Shown here: piece after piece, positions 46,716-60,661 of the stretch | How the letters are laid out: the number at the start of each line of letters is the position of its first letter | Numbering within the stretch: the first letter of the stretch is position 1 | DNA from: Tetrahymena thermophila SB210 | Lineage: Eukaryota > Ciliophora > Oligohymenophorea > Hymenostomatida > Tetrahymenidae | Reading direction: 5' to 3' | NCBI RefSeq assembly: GCF_000189635.1 | Contig: NW_002476512.1 | Location: 248,001 to 312,000, forward strand | DNA: 64,000 nucleotides | Notes under the pieces: generated by a model | Told to the model about the DNA's origin: nothing | What the model saw: only the letters and a program-made list of their open reading frames with translations | The model's database searches: none | Made by a program: the position numbers and the translations under genes

Positions 46716-49700
46716 AATAAATAAAAAAAGAAAAAATCCATATAAGAATCAAAATACACAAGAAAAAGATAATATATATATTAAAAACCATCTAAATGAA
46801 TAAAATAAGTTCTTATTTAGAAAGAAAAACAATTAATTATTTAACTAATAAATAAATAAACAACTCTGCTTAATAAATCAAATTATTTATTTTTAATATA
46901 ATGTTTATTATATTTCTTCGCCCTAATTAACATTTATCTTTTAATTTATTGTTATATATCAATCTTTCTTTAGCATTTATAAATCTCTTTAATTAAATAA
47001 GAAGAATTTCATCTGTTCGCCAATTCATATGAATCAATCAATATCATTTAATTTTATGATTTTATTTGGCTTAATTGATTGTAATTCCCTAACTTGCTTG
47101 CTTGCGGAAATTATTTATCTATCAATATGAAAGATTATATAAAAGCTTTGTGTAATTACTTAAATGCATTTTGAATATTATAACATAATTTTATTTATTT
47201 ACATTAACAATTAATAACAATCATTTTTTTAAACAAATAGTATTAATCACAGCTAATGATCATAAAAATTTCATTCCATTTGAAACTATTTTTAAATTTC
47301 TTGTTTTAACTATATCAATAATTTGAAATTTAGTCTGTTAAATTTATTAGAGTATGTAAATATTTATTATCAAGTTATTTATATTCAATAGATCATTCAT
47401 TAAAAATCTAATATATTTTTTACTCATTCTTTTTTGATTAGATTGATTGAAATAATTAAAACAAAAAAATCTATCCATATTTTGATTCTTACTTAATTCA
47501 TAAACACAAATCTTTCAACTAATCCATCAAACTATTTATTGATATAGATTTTTTGTTTAATATAAAATAAATTCACATGAAATATTTTAAATATTAAAAA
47601 AACTTTTCACTCAATAAATTGATTAATTTTAAAAATAAAATTGATATAAAATTAATAAATTTAAATACTTATTAATTGTATGGTTATTATTTAATTTGAA
47701 TTTTTAACGATTGCTGAAATTTATATTTAAATAAGCCCATTAATATTCATTCAAAATTTGAATTTATTTATTAAAACAGAAAATATCCTTTTGAGGGAGA
47801 GATTGTTATTAAGAATAAAAAATATGATTTAAGACAATAAAATTAATCTTACATTATTTATTACCAAAGAATTTTCAATTATTTTTAAATGTAAGATCTA
47901 CATCATAGTGAAACAAAATTGTTTTATTTTTAAATTTTTAGAAATAATATTTCTTAATTATATATCCTAATATAGTTATTTCACATATCAAGCCTATTGT
48001 GCTTGCTTTACCCATTAAAAATGTGGTAAATTTGTATTAAAAATGGTTATAAATTTAGAAAAAATATAATTTAAAAATAAACTAAATTTTTATTATATAA
48101 ATTAATATCTGAAATAAAAATTATTTCTTTTTTCTATTTTTATTTTTAAATAATTATAAAATTTTTCAAATTTAATTTAAACTCTGAATTATTTGATAAT
48201 TCCTTTAAATATTTTTAAAAGTATTTGAGAGTAATATAAATAAATCTTATATATTGATTTAACCATTATTTATTATTAAATCATAAATTAGTATTATTCT
48301 AATTTGTTATTTTTTAAAAATTAATTGAATGAATAAATAATATTTATTTAAAAAAAAAATATAATATTTTTCACTATAAATATACAATTTATCTCAAAAT
48401 ATATGAATGTATTTATTTATAGATTATGTTTTAATTGAAAATAATATTATGATTTTCTAAAATTTAAGATCTCAATAAAATTAATTTAGTAATTGAGCTC
48501 ATAAATAATTTTTTTCTTTCTTTTTTTATAATATTCATGAATAAGAAAATAAAAATAAATATAATAGGAAATTCTGTAAGATATTTGTTTCTATTTTTAC
48601 TCTTAAAAGTATTAAATAAGAAATATAAATTCAATTGATGCTTTGAAATAATAAAGGATTTTGCTAAGAAAATGTAAAAATCAAAGGTATAATAAATATT
48701 ATAAATACATTTTAGTTTAAGAATACCATTTTTCGTAATAAATTCTTTTTTATATTTATCGTTTTATAAAAATTAAAATTTAATTTTTGTTATTAATATT
48801 GAATCAAAGCAAAATAGAATTTAAAGAATTATTACCTCTAAATAGATAAATAATTATTATAAAAATTCACTCATTCAAGTAATTCATTTTTTATTAAACA
48901 TTAATTTTTTTGTATATTTATTATTTATAATCAGTGCAATTTTTCATATGTCCGATCTAAGTCATATTAAAACCTTATAAATTGATTTTTAAATTATTAT
49001 CCTAAATAAAACAAAAAAAATTTTATTGAAAAGATAATAGAAAGAGAGAACTTACACTAAATATTTTTTAAAAATAGGTTTTAAATAAAATATTCATCAT
49101 GAATATTTAGGAGCCATTTAAAATTCTACTCATATTTCTAATAAATTTCTCTCAAAATATATTGATATAAAGTTAATTAGATTTAATGGTAAATATAAAA
49201 TCAAATACTCTGCATAATATTCTTTTATATGCATAATTTTTGTTTATAAAATATCTAATATGAAATATAAAAGATTTATTTTGTTGGATAAAAATGATGA
49301 TTTAAAGCAAGTAAGGAGTGACCTTTCAACATTTTAACTTTAAAAAAAATAAATTTAGATATGTTTAAATGAATGAATAAATTATATTCTCACACATAGA
49401 CTTATATGTGGTAATAAGTTATGCTTTTTTAATTAACCTAATAAATATTACCAATATTATTATTTACTAAATGAATTAATATATTTAGGATTAAGGGTGG
49501 TTTAAATAGAAATTTTTAGCTTAATTTTTGATTACAATAAATAAGTGAATGGTTTATCTTAAATTTAACTAGAACTATAAATGATAAGAATTAATGGAAA
49601 ATGAACCTTTAGAATACTATGCTCTCTTAAAAAAATAAATTGAATAATTTTAGTTGTTATTTTTATAGTACTTTGATAATAACATTTGTAATAATTCAAG

Positions 49701-50868
49701 CATGTATCTTTAAATATAAAAATAATAAATTTAACAAAAATTTATCATTATTTTTTCAATCTCAATTGAGAGTGTAAAAAAGCGTTTAATATTTTTGAAT
49801 ATTCAGTTGAGTTATTGAATTTTTTAGATTATCTATTGCAAATTATAGACTTCAAAGAAATTATACTAGAATGAAAACGCATAATATTTAATAAACTAAC
49901 TATTGAATATTGAAAATAAAAACTATTATTAGTGTATTGAGAAACCATAGACTTAATTTCTAAACATAAACACTTTTTCTTCTTTTCTAAATAGTAAATT
50001 CCATTAGTGAATATAAAAATATGTAAAATAGATTGAAAAAATTCTCTTTTCAAGCTTTAGTATTTGCTAAAGAATTTTGCTAATGATTATATAATATTGC
50101 ATCTGTTTAAATATTATGAGTCCTTTTTTTATATTATTTTAGATATTTATAATGCTATTTATAACTTTAATTGATATTTCTTTTATAAAATAAGGCAATA
50201 ATTAAGATTATATCCATTCTTTTTTTAGCAATTAGCAATTTTTATTCTGAGCCTTGTGTAATTAAAAAAGAATACTCATATTATTTCAAATTTAGTAATA
50301 TAATAATTAGTAAATTAGTGGATATATATGTTAATTCTGATCTATTTTTTTAGTTTTATTTAATAAGATACAATAGAACAAATTCAAAACATTATAATAT
50401 TTGTCATTAAATTTTTTAATTTTTTAATGGTAGTTGTTTAATCAAATTATAAAAATGTTTTGAAATTTATAAATTTATCACCATATATTTGTTGTAAAAC
50501 TTACGAATATGCCTGTGTTTTTCTGCATAAAGTGTGCAAAATCATTGACTAGATAATACAATTATAAGAATGAGAAATTAATCTTATTGGGTATTAACGC
50601 ATACAAAATATTATATTTTGTATTGACTGTAATCTATCTATCAATCTCCAATATCACATAATATTAAGACTTTATATACTTTTTAATTAAACAGGAATTT
50701 GTAGGACTTAAAAGCAAGATAGTATTTCCTCTCTAAATAATCAATTTTTAGTAAAAATAAATAATGTTATCAGTGGAAAACATCCACGGAAAAATAAATT
50801 AATAATATTAGCAATAAAAAGGCGAAGTTTTATCCTAATTAAATTTTACTTCAAGAAACAATTCTCCA
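46716..50868. other. Long intergenic region, AT-rich
   Basis: About 4.1 kb, the longest gene-poor stretch, between a minus- and a plus-strand gene. A minus-strand frame at 49745-50053 (103 codons, ATG start, TGA stop) is the only protein-like candidate. Its composition (Phe, Ile, Lys, Ser) is close to what A/T-rich DNA gives by chance. A GTTC repeat lies near 46698-46712. Nothing else was recognised. Confidence 0.5.
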
Positions 50869-53800
50869 ATGCTTCCAAAAAGCTCCAAGCAAGAATCAGA
50901 TAGAGCCTCTGAAACAAACTCATCAAACAATACAAATCAACCAAATTTCAACTAAGTCACTATAGTAAATTGCGATGTAGAAGGAGATTAAAAGGTTATC
51001 AAAATAGAAGCTTTATAAATGTCTAGCAGTAAAGTATTACTATGTGTATTAAGTTCAATTATGACTTGCTTAGTGTTTGCATTATTTCTACGTAATTCTT
51101 TGAGAATCAGATTGAAATGTTTATACAACAAATGCTTAGTTTATGATGCAACCCACTTTTTGATTACAAATTTTGATAATAGCTAAGAAGTAGTTAAAAG
51201 AATCCAGCATCAAGACAAGACAAAAATCTTATTTATAAATCGCCACATGAAGTATCAGTATTTCGAAGATGATTCCAAAAAAGCGTTTTATCCAGTATAT
51301 TATCATCAAATTGAGAAATAAACACTTAGAGATATAAAAGGTATTCATTCACAAGGATTAACCACTTAAAAAGTTGAAGCCCACTTATAAAAATACGGAA
51401 ACTGTGAAATTCACATTCCTATTCCTACTATCTTTGAATATCTAGCTGAAACTCTTACCAACATTTTCTTTATTTTCTAGTATTTAACTGTACTTCTGTG
51501 GGTTTTAGAAGGTTATCTTTTGTTTGCTGTTGTTATGATAGTCTCTTCCGTCATAATTACCTTAATTAATTACTTTTTGTTAAGACTATCTTTGGACAAA
51601 CTGAAAAAATTCGCAAAAATTGATCTAAGAGTTAGAGTTATTAGGAATGGAGTAGATTAGGAAATCAAGTGTAATGATTTGCTTCCAGGCGATATCTTTT
51701 TTTATAAAAATGACATGTCACTACCTTGCGATTCTATGCTTTTGAGTGGAGATGTTTTAGTCAATGAGTCCTCTTTAACTGGTAAGAAACAATTAAATTT
51801 AATATCTTTATTTCAGTTAATTTAAATCAAACATAAATATCTAATTAAATATAGACTAAAACTTCATTAAAATGATCTCTTTCTTACCCATTTCTTAAAT
51901 GAATTTTCAAAAATTTAATAAATTTAAAAAACAATCAGTCTAATTTTGACTGCTTAAATAAATGAAGATTTACATTTTTAAAGTCTATCATAAAAAATAA
52001 AAATAATATTTTATTTTAAAATAAAGGTGAATCTCTACCAATTCCTAAGATAAGCATTGATCAAAATGACTAATAGGATGATTTTTTTCATATTGAAAAT
52101 ATGAAAAATCACATTCTTTATGAAGGAACAAAAGTTATCTAGATAAAAGGATAAGAAGTAAAAGGTATGGTTTTAAGAACTGGATACGCTTCCTTCAGAG
52201 GCAGTATTTTTAGAGCTATGCTTTATCCTAAATAAATTAGTTTTAATTTTTACAGAAACGGTATCTATTTCATGCTAATTTTAATTGCTATTGGCATTAT
52301 TATCTATTTCATAGAGCTTAAATTTATTATTGATACTGGAATAGCTACAACTCTTATTATTTACAGATTCTTTGATACCGCAACTTGGATGATTCCTCCT
52401 GCTCTTCCTATTTTTTTCAGTGTTTGTTAAACTGTCTCTTTGCTTCGTATGGGCACTAAAAAGATTCTGGCTACTGATCCTGCTAAGGTTGTGGTAGCAG
52501 GTGACGTTTCTATTATGTGCTTTGACAAAACTGGAACTCTTACTAAAGATTCTATGGAAACATATGGATATTCTGATCATAATTGCAATAAAATCAAGTA
52601 ATCTTTAGAATACGAAAGTAATATTTTATTTTAGTTTTCAAATTGCATTTTTATAAATTTCATTTTTAATTACAGGTGAGAAAGAAAAATTATTACATAA
52701 GTTCTTTGGATCTTGCCATGGCGTTTACCTTGTTAATGGAAAAAATTTAGGTGATGAATTAGATGTTAGAATGTTGGAGTTTTCTTAATATCATATATTA
52801 CCAGGAGAATCAAAAGATTTTAAATTTTAAGTCTAGAGAAATAGCGATAATTCCTTACTAACTATCTTCAAAGTTTGGGAATTTGAAAGCTCACTGCAAA
52901 GAATGACCGTAGTTATCAAAGATGAGTAGGCATAAAAGCTATACGGAATCGTTAAGGGCTCTCCTGAAAAAATTTATGACTTGTGTGATAAATCTAGCAT
53001 AAATGAGGAAAACTTTAAGAAGCTCTTAAATGAAATGACAAATAAGGGTTTGAGAGTAATTGCTTTTGGATACAAAGAAATTTAAGATAAAGAGAGTCAC
53101 AGAGATGCTATCGAGCAGAATATACAATTTTTGGGTATCTTTGTCCTTGAAAATAAACTAAAAGTTGATACAGCTGATGTAATTAAGCGTTTACAAAATG
53201 GAAATATTTTATGTAAAGTCATTTCTGGTGATAATCTCTTAACAACAATCTAATGTGCCAAAGAAGCTAACATTTTACCAAGTGATGCTTCTAGGGTATT
53301 AGTTTGTAACTCAATCAACGACTGCTATGTTTAATCTACCCTAGAGAAGAAGGACCCATTATAATTATTAGAATCAAATGAAGAAGTTAAGAGATTTAAG
53401 ATTGGTATAACTGGAAAGTTTTTAGAAGAACTTTAAAATATCTTTTGTAAAAAATTTGGTGACTAAGAATAGAAGATTTTATAGAATCTTTTGATCTAAA
53501 GTGTTGTTTTTTCTAGATGCAAACCAAAGCAGAAGGCAGAATTAGTTTATCTTTTCTAAACTGTTTTGAATGAAAAAGTTGGAATGATAGGAGATGGTGC
53601 AAACGATTGCTCTGCTATAAAACAAGCTGATATAGGTAAATAAATAAATAATTAAATTTAATATCAAATAAATATTCAAATTTCATTTAAATAAAAATTG
53701 TAAATAATAATTAATATTTTTAAATTAGGTATTTCATTCGCCACAACAGATGCTTCTTATTCTTCTCCTTTTTCCTATTCAGAAACTAGTTTAGACTGTG

Positions 53801-54711
53801 TAATTAAAATATTAGCAGAAGGTAGATGCACTCTCAGTAGTATGATCGAATGCTATAGGTAAAAATAAAAATTCATTTTTGAACATTATTAAATTAAATT
53901 TGATAAAAAAAACAAGAAATTTAATATAAATAAAAATTTAAATAGATATTATTTGACAGTCAGTTTTCATAAGTTTACATTAGCCTGCATCTTGATTTTG
54001 GAACTTAGTTATATGTCAAGCATACAAGTTATATTTATTAATTACTTTGTGAGTATTCCTTATCTTATTATGCTTTCTTTAAGCAAACCATTAGAGGATC
54101 TAACTCCATACAAATCAATCTCTAATATGTTAGGTAAATAAATGATTTGAATTTTATAAGCGTTTTTGAATTTAACTATTTTATTAATAGATATTGAAAA
54201 CTTCTTCAGTGTGTTTGGTTAAATTGTTTTATCTGTTGGATAATTCTTGGCTCATTATTTCCACCTAAGATCTTAGAGTTGGTACGTTTAAATAACTCAC
54301 GTAGCTGATACTAGTAAGTTTTTTACTGAAGGACAGGCTGTTACTGTTTTATTCCTTAGTGTTACCTTTGCCTTTGTCGTTTCAATAGTTGCTTACTATA
54401 TCTCATATCCAACAAAGTAGAGGATCTACTAAAATAAAATTTTATTTGTCACTACGCTAGCTGTTTATATTTATATGTTTTTCTTATATCTCCTCCCTTC
54501 TAAATCTGGTGAGAAATTCTTTGGTTTAGACCACTAAACTGTCAGTAATACTCATTTCATGGGAATGTAACTTATAATAGCTCTTTGCTTTGGTTTCGGT
54601 ACTATTTTATATGAAGAATGTATTGTTAAAAGGTATCTTGGACCTCACAGAAAAAGTCTAAATGCATTAAGAAAAACAAATTCTTTAACATACTAAAATG
54701 AAAAGAATTGA
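50869..54711 (+). CDS. P5B-type P-type ATPase (ATP13A-like), copy 1
   Basis: Six exons give 1,100 residues: 50869-51781, 52027-52617, 52676-53635, 53729-53858, 53946-54133 and 54191-54711. All introns are GT...AG and in frame. Membrane helices start near residue 57. The actuator region has SLTGESLPIPK. M4 carries WMIPPALP, the P5B signature (P5A has PPELP). The phosphorylation site is D471 in FDKTGTLTKD. KGSPEK binds nucleotide, and GDGANDCSAIKQADIGIS closes the P domain. A six-helix C-terminal membrane domain follows. P5B pumps sit in endolysosomal or vacuolar membranes; some export polyamines from the lumen to the cytosol. Substrate here is not shown by sequence. The start was chosen as the first Met after an A/T-rich leader; the paralog has a similar-length N-terminus. 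Confidence 0.92.
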
Positions 54712-55130
54712 TTTGTTTACAAAAAGATAACAATTTTAGTTACAAAAATTATTTTAAATAAAAGATTTATTTATTTTTACATATATAAACAATTTGCACA
54801 AAACATAAAAACAAATTATTGATTATCTCTTACCTCTAAAATAATTTCCTCTTTTTTATATTATAACTTAATTAATTAATCATATGAATTATTTAGTAAT
54901 CTTTCTATTATTTAAATATTCAGTTTCTTAAATAAGCAAGTATTTTGTTATTGAATCAATATCAAAGTAAACTAAAATCTATTAGCTTTTTACACTTTTT
55001 AATATGCTGAATTTTAAAATTTTGCCTTTAATGACCTATTTTACTATATAGTATTTTTATTAAAATATTATTATTTTTTTATAAAATCAACAAAGTTTTA
55101 TTTTAAAAACAATTAAAAAATTATTTTTGC
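54712..55130. other. Convergent intergenic region
   Basis: A/T-rich stretch between the P5B copy 1 stop and the 3' end of the convergent LRR gene. No feature seen. Confidence 0.5.
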
Positions 55131-56951
55131 TCAATCAAATATAAATGAATTATGATATGCTTTTACTTAAGCATTGTGATTAAATTTTAAACAAATAAAT
55201 AAAAAGGATGTCAAAATAATTTATTAAAAATTTACTTTAATTAAATATAAGCATAATTAAGTTGCTTGAAATTTCTTAAAGTTTATCCACAGTTATCCAT
55301 GTAAGATGCTTAGTTTTACCTACAATTTTTATCAATCAGCCATATTTATAATTAATTATTAAATTAAAAAATATATCTTACAGTAATAGAAGTATAATTT
55401 GTTGAATTGAAACACTAGTAGAGATTTTTTAAAGCATGGTGTTAAAGCCAACCGTATCTATTCGATTATTACTTAATTTTATGATAAAAGATAGTTCTTT
55501 TTTTAATAAAATTTTACTTTAAATTTAGAATTAATCTATTTAAATTAGATAGTGAAGAAACTGATATCCCTATATTAATAGCTCCTATACCATCTATTTT
55601 ATTTTCACTGTTTTCATTTTTAAATTTATATTAAAATAATTTTGTATTGTAATTAAATTACATAGCTTCAAGTTATAACTTTTTTATAGTTTAACAGCTT
55701 TGTATTGAGTTTAAAAGCACAGTAATTCCTTAGTTATCTATTTAATTATCTCTATATTTACTTTAAATATTGTTAAGACTAATTTAAATAATAAGTTACC
55801 CAATATTCAAATGTAAATTCTCTATTTTAGTCATACTTGAAATAGCTGATCCTAAGTCTGCTGATCCATTATTTTATATTTCATTTTTACTTTAAAAAAT
55901 ACATGTTTCTAAGAGGTTTAAATAATCAAAAAATTACCACACATTTAAAGACAAATTAATAAGATTTTATAATGAAAGTAATTCTTAGCATATTGTTTTG
56001 ATACCAGAAGATCCTATTTTATTAGTTCTTTAAAATATTGATATTAATATTTTCTATCTAGTTAACTTTACCCTAAGTCTAATATTAAAGTAGTCAAATT
56101 AGTCCATTTGCATAATTCATTCGTAGGAAACGAAACCCCTGTATTAATATCTAGCTTGTTTTAGCTTAGAAATTATTTAATTCAAATGATATTTTTTTAT
56201 AAAAAGTTTTACTATAAATCCAGCTCTAAATAAGATAAATTACTGATCTATGATATGAACTAAAATATAAATTGAGCACTCTTTTATTTAGCTAAATTAT
56301 TGCTTATTTATAAATTCATTAAAAAATGTTATCTTTAATTGCCTGTTCAAAAATTCATTTATTTATTATTTATTTATAAATTAAATTTTTTATTATGAAC
56401 AAAAAAAATTGATTCATTTGTACTTTGTACTTGGTTTGATTACTAAAAATATAAAATAATTAATTTTTAAAAATACCTTAATTTTATTATAAGCTAGTCT
56501 AATTTTTTGTAATTCGAAATCTTAATAAAATTTTCTATTATCTGATTTTCATCTAACATTAAGTTGCTATTAAAAATATAAAGTAAATATCTAGCTTGAC
56601 TATTATTTTTTATAAAAAATTACTTCAAAATTATCTTAATTCCTTTAACATTATTATCTTAGTCTCTAATCAGCTTTTGATACAAGAAAAAAAAAATATA
56701 GTGTAAAGTATTTCTAAATTAATTACTATCTATTAAGGTTGATTTAAAACTATCATTTTATATTGTTTACTATTTTTAATATTCAAATTTTTTGAAATTT
56801 CTTTTCAACAATTAAATAAAAATTGAAATAAATTCTAAATATTAAATCAAATAATTTTATAGAGATTGTATTATCTTTAGAATCAAAATTCATTCATATT
56901 TTTTTTTGAATAGCTTAAGCATTTTTAAATTTTTAAATGAGTTTCTTCCAT
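55131..56951 (-). CDS. Leucine-rich-repeat protein 4
   Basis: A minus-strand member of the local LRR family. Repeats, reading 5' to 3': SNLMLDENQIIENFIKISNY (near 56560), TGVSFPTNELCKWTNLTTLI (near 56110), IGSSGIKTICQELLSLQNLI (exon 55938-56027, exactly 90 nt, phase 2), NNGSADLGSAISSMTKIENL (near 55840), DNQGITVLLNSIQSCQTIKK (near 55720), DGIGAINIGISVSSLSNLNR (near 55560) and NNRIDTVGFNTMLQKISTSV (near 55430). The putative start is the ATG at 56949-56951 (MEETHLKIQKCLSYSKK). That exon must splice within about 30 codons, since TGA follows in frame. The 3' end is uncertain; the last frame can run to TGA near 55131. Introns carry the usual A/T-rich sequence. The product is probably a binding scaffold. 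Confidence 0.72.
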
Positions 56952-57968
56952 AAAAAATCAAATAAATATTAAGTTACAAATGCAGAAGCAAAGAAGAGAA
57001 AATTAATAATTATTTATTATCTAAAAATTAACTTGTAAATTAATTTAAATATTTAAAAAATAAAATTTGTAAAAGAATTAGTTGTGTTTTTAGAAATAAT
57101 CTATTTAAAAATAGTTTAAGAAGCAATTATATTTAAGTTGTTTTTTTCTTTTAAAATTAATATTTTAATATAATTTTAAATAAAAAAAATATTTTTGTTA
57201 AAAAATTTATGAACTTTCTTTATTTAAATTTACAAAAATATTTTTTTAAATTATTTTCTTTTAATAAAATAGAAATCTAAGTTTATATTAATGTTTTTAA
57301 ATAGGAGAAATTAGTTTTAAATTAAGTCATTTTGAATGTGAATTTATTAAAAGTACATACAGAATAAATAAATAAATTAGATAGATAGATATTATTTACT
57401 ATTAACTTAAAATGAAGATATTTTATTCATATTATTTTAATTTGGTTAGAAAACTCTATATGTTATTATAAAAGAATTTATTATATGGGCTCATTTATTA
57501 CGAATTGATGATAGACAGATAAAAAGATAGATGTACTTTATTATCTTTTATCAAATAATTATAAAAAGATATTCGCAACAATATTTTATAGTAAGTTATT
57601 TCTATTTTCAATAAATGGATGTGCATTGATTATTTATTTATTTACCTTAAATTCTACCTCCAAAATAGATAGATTTTTAGCAAGAATAAATCTAATAGAG
57701 ATAAATAGGTACTCAGGTATTTATGATTAAATTTGTACATTAAAAGTATTATTTACAAAAAGTATATTCGTTTATATCATGCCATTAATTATTAATGGGA
57801 GTATCAAAATTAGTAAAGTAGCTAGCTTTATTAAATATCAATCAGATTTTGAACAAAGTTCTAATTAAAAATTTGTATTAAAATTTACTAAGTTTATCAT
57901 TTTTAAATTACTATTTCATTCATTTTTTTCTTTAAAAATTAATTGGTTATCATTTATTTTAAAATCCA
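56952..57968. other. Intergenic with GATA microsatellite
   Basis: About 1 kb between two minus-strand genes, A/T-rich, with a GATA tract at 57379-57391 and scattered GATA units near 57510-57530. No gene. Confidence 0.55.
57379..57391. repeat. (GATA)n microsatellite
   Basis: Three or more tandem GATA units, as at 20735-20752. Confidence 0.8.
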
Positions 57969-58616
57969 TCAGTCTTGTTATAATTTACTTGTAATCTTTG
58001 TTTTGTTTTAAGAGTTGCTGCTATGCTAGATTTATGTCATATTATTTAAGTTTTAAATCGTTTCGCCTATTAAGTTTTTGATGCTCTCCATATTTAAACA
58101 TGATGTTTCTATGTATATCATATCATGTTTCAATGAGTATTCCTAGGCTACTTTTGAATCTACGGCTTTATCTTATATGTCTGATTTGTTCCCAACCATA
58201 AATTCAATCGGTTTCTATATAAATGTTTGCTCAAGAGGACTAGAAAATGTTTGCATTTATCTATACTTGCAAATTGAGTTGAAGCTCTCTAAGTCATCGA
58301 AAGCAAAAACATAAAATAAGATTTTAGCTGATTTTAAGTTGATCAGATGGAAGACACAATTAACCTCCCAAACCTTGAAATTATATACTGTCTTAGTACC
58401 TTCGTCATCCAACTTGAAGTTTTAGTAATCGTAATTTTGACTTCTTCTATAGCTTGGATTAAAATTTTAATTATTGATAGCATCTAGGATAGAGCTTTTG
58501 CCAACTTTGGATTCCCCAATCATCATAGCAGTAGCATCAAAAGTCTTTTTTTACATTCTCCTTTTATTAGAAGGTTCAGAGCACTTTTTAAATGCTGCAC
58601 AAAGATTAAAGTTCAT
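57969..58616 (-). CDS. Atypical Rab/Ras-like small GTPase
   Basis: A single exon of 216 codons from the ATG at 58614-58616 to TGA at 57969-57971. The P-loop is GESKVGKSS (34-42). The guanine-specificity motif is NKSD (143-146), preceded by PIEFMVG. TSC (171-173) stands in for the usual SAK. Around residue 76-104, TVYNFKVWEVN...KILFYVFAFDD follows the Rab pattern (strand, switch II, ILxxYD-like), but the DxxG motif (usually WDTAGQ) is replaced by WEVN. Without DxxG, gamma-phosphate sensing and hydrolysis would be impaired. It has no C-terminal cysteine for prenylation (ends KLQQD), so membrane anchoring through lipid is unlikely. The 25-residue N-terminal extension is unusual. Function is unknown, perhaps constitutive nucleotide binding. 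Confidence 0.8.
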
Positions 58617-60661
58617 TCAGTTTTCAATTATATAAGTAAGCTTTAAACTATCTAAGTAAATAAGTAGAGCGATGGATATGTATTTTATCTATTAACTTTG
58701 TATTACAGATTTTTTTAACTAATTTTAATTATGTGAATTTGTAAATATTTTTGTAAGTAATTATTGAATTTGTTAGCACTAGATGATATATATTACAATT
58801 AATTATAAGGATATCAAAATAATTACTATTTTTTAAGCATTCTTATTTAGAATCTAAGTTATTCTATTAATTTTTATAGAGACTTTCAGAAAAGTGATTA
58901 TTTAAAAGTTGATTTAAATCTCATCATATACTTACCTAAAAAAATATAAAAGTGACGAAAGAATAAACATAAAAAACACTAGACCAATCTTTTTCAAAAT
59001 TTTCTTTTTTTAAATTTTAAAACAGTAAAAAAATATATAAATAATTATTTTTCTTATTGATTATTGGTATAAAATTTGTTATCAGCTAATTACTCTTAAT
59101 AATTTACACTTGCTATTTATTCTTTCATTAAGAAGCTAATAAAATCTCTATACCTCATAACAATTGATCAATAATATTTTTATTAATTTTAAATACTTAT
59201 TTGTTAAAAAATCAATAAATATTAGATGATATTTATTATAATACTATTTAATTTTACACTAAATTTTATTAACTTTATTTTTTATATTTTAAAAATAATT
59301 TATAATAATATTAATAAAAAATTATATTAATTGTTACATTTGTTTTATGTAATAATTTAATATATTTACTTAATTTAGTTCTTATTAGTTTTAATTTTTT
59401 AGTTTAAAGATTTAAAAAAAATAATTTTAAATTAACTTAAACCTGAATTTAATTCAATTTAGTTTAACATTAAAAATAAAATGATATTTATTTTTATCTT
59501 TGTTTTTTTATTCAATATATATTTAAATAGTTATTTAAAATTTAAAAATTTTTAAAATAATATTAATTTACCTTATGAAAGTTAAATAAAATTTCAAGAT
59601 AGTTAAATAGAAAAAAATAAAATAATTTAAATTAAATAAAATTATGAGATTTAAAGTAAAGTCTAAATAAAATTAATAAAAATATATTTCTTCAAATTAT
59701 AAAATTTCACATTAAAATATTATTAAAAATTATTTTTTTATTTGTTTTAAATAGAAATTGTTTTAGTTGTTTATTTAGTATCCAATACTTTTTTTATTAC
59801 TTATAATGTTCATTTAATTATAAAGATGATTTAGAAAAGTTTCAATTAATTATATAATTTTTTTTATTCTTTTCGCTTTCATTTATATAAATTAATCCAA
59901 AATAGAGTTTTTTTACCATTCCCTTTTAATTATTTTAATTAAAAAAATTATGCAATTAATTTTTTTAATTCTACCTAAATTTTTAATGAAATGAAAGAAT
60001 AAAAAATTCCTTTATGATGGATATATTTTTAATATTTAAAAATTAAAATATTTATTGGAAAAATATATATAAAAGTAAAAAGAATTAATTTACTTAATGA
60101 TTGCTTATTTTAGCTTTTCAACATAATAAATTCTTATATGCTAATGAAATAGCATCAGTAGATTTTAATACACCTATAGATTAAATTTAAATATCACGTC
60201 AGTTTATATTAAAAAAGCAAAAATACATTTCCAAATGAGTCATATTAAATACTAAAAAAATATAAATATTATTAAACAGTTTTCTTATCTTTGTTTTTTT
60301 AATTATATTTAAAAAGATAAAGTTTCTTAAAAATTTGAGAATGGTATAAAAATAAATATGTAGGAAATGTTATTAGCAACAAATGAAGAACAGTTGTGTT
60401 AATTTTTTTTTGTACTTTGAAATAACTTAAAGCATTTAAAGGAAATTTCTGGGGATATTTTTTGTTCGCCTGTCCACAAAAATCTGGCTTTTATTTTAAA
60501 TAAAGTAAAATTAATAAATAGGAGAACAAATGCTTGAGTAAAAGAGTAACATTTAAAAAGATTGAAAAAATTTAATATAAATTTGTATTAATTACAAGAA
60601 AAAAGTAAACATTATCTAAAGTTATTCTAAGATAGGCCATATCAGCTGATAGCTTTTCAAA
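58617..60661. other. Divergent intergenic region, AT-rich
   Basis: About 2 kb between the GTPase (minus) and the second P5B gene (plus). Over 85% A/T by eye, no feature identified. The last 100 bases presumably hold the P5B leader. Confidence 0.5.

Noticed and set aside
49745..50053. 103-codon minus-strand frame in the 46.7-50.9 kb gap
   Set aside because: With TGA as the only stop, such frames arise by chance in A/T-rich DNA. Composition is not distinctive and no family was recognised.
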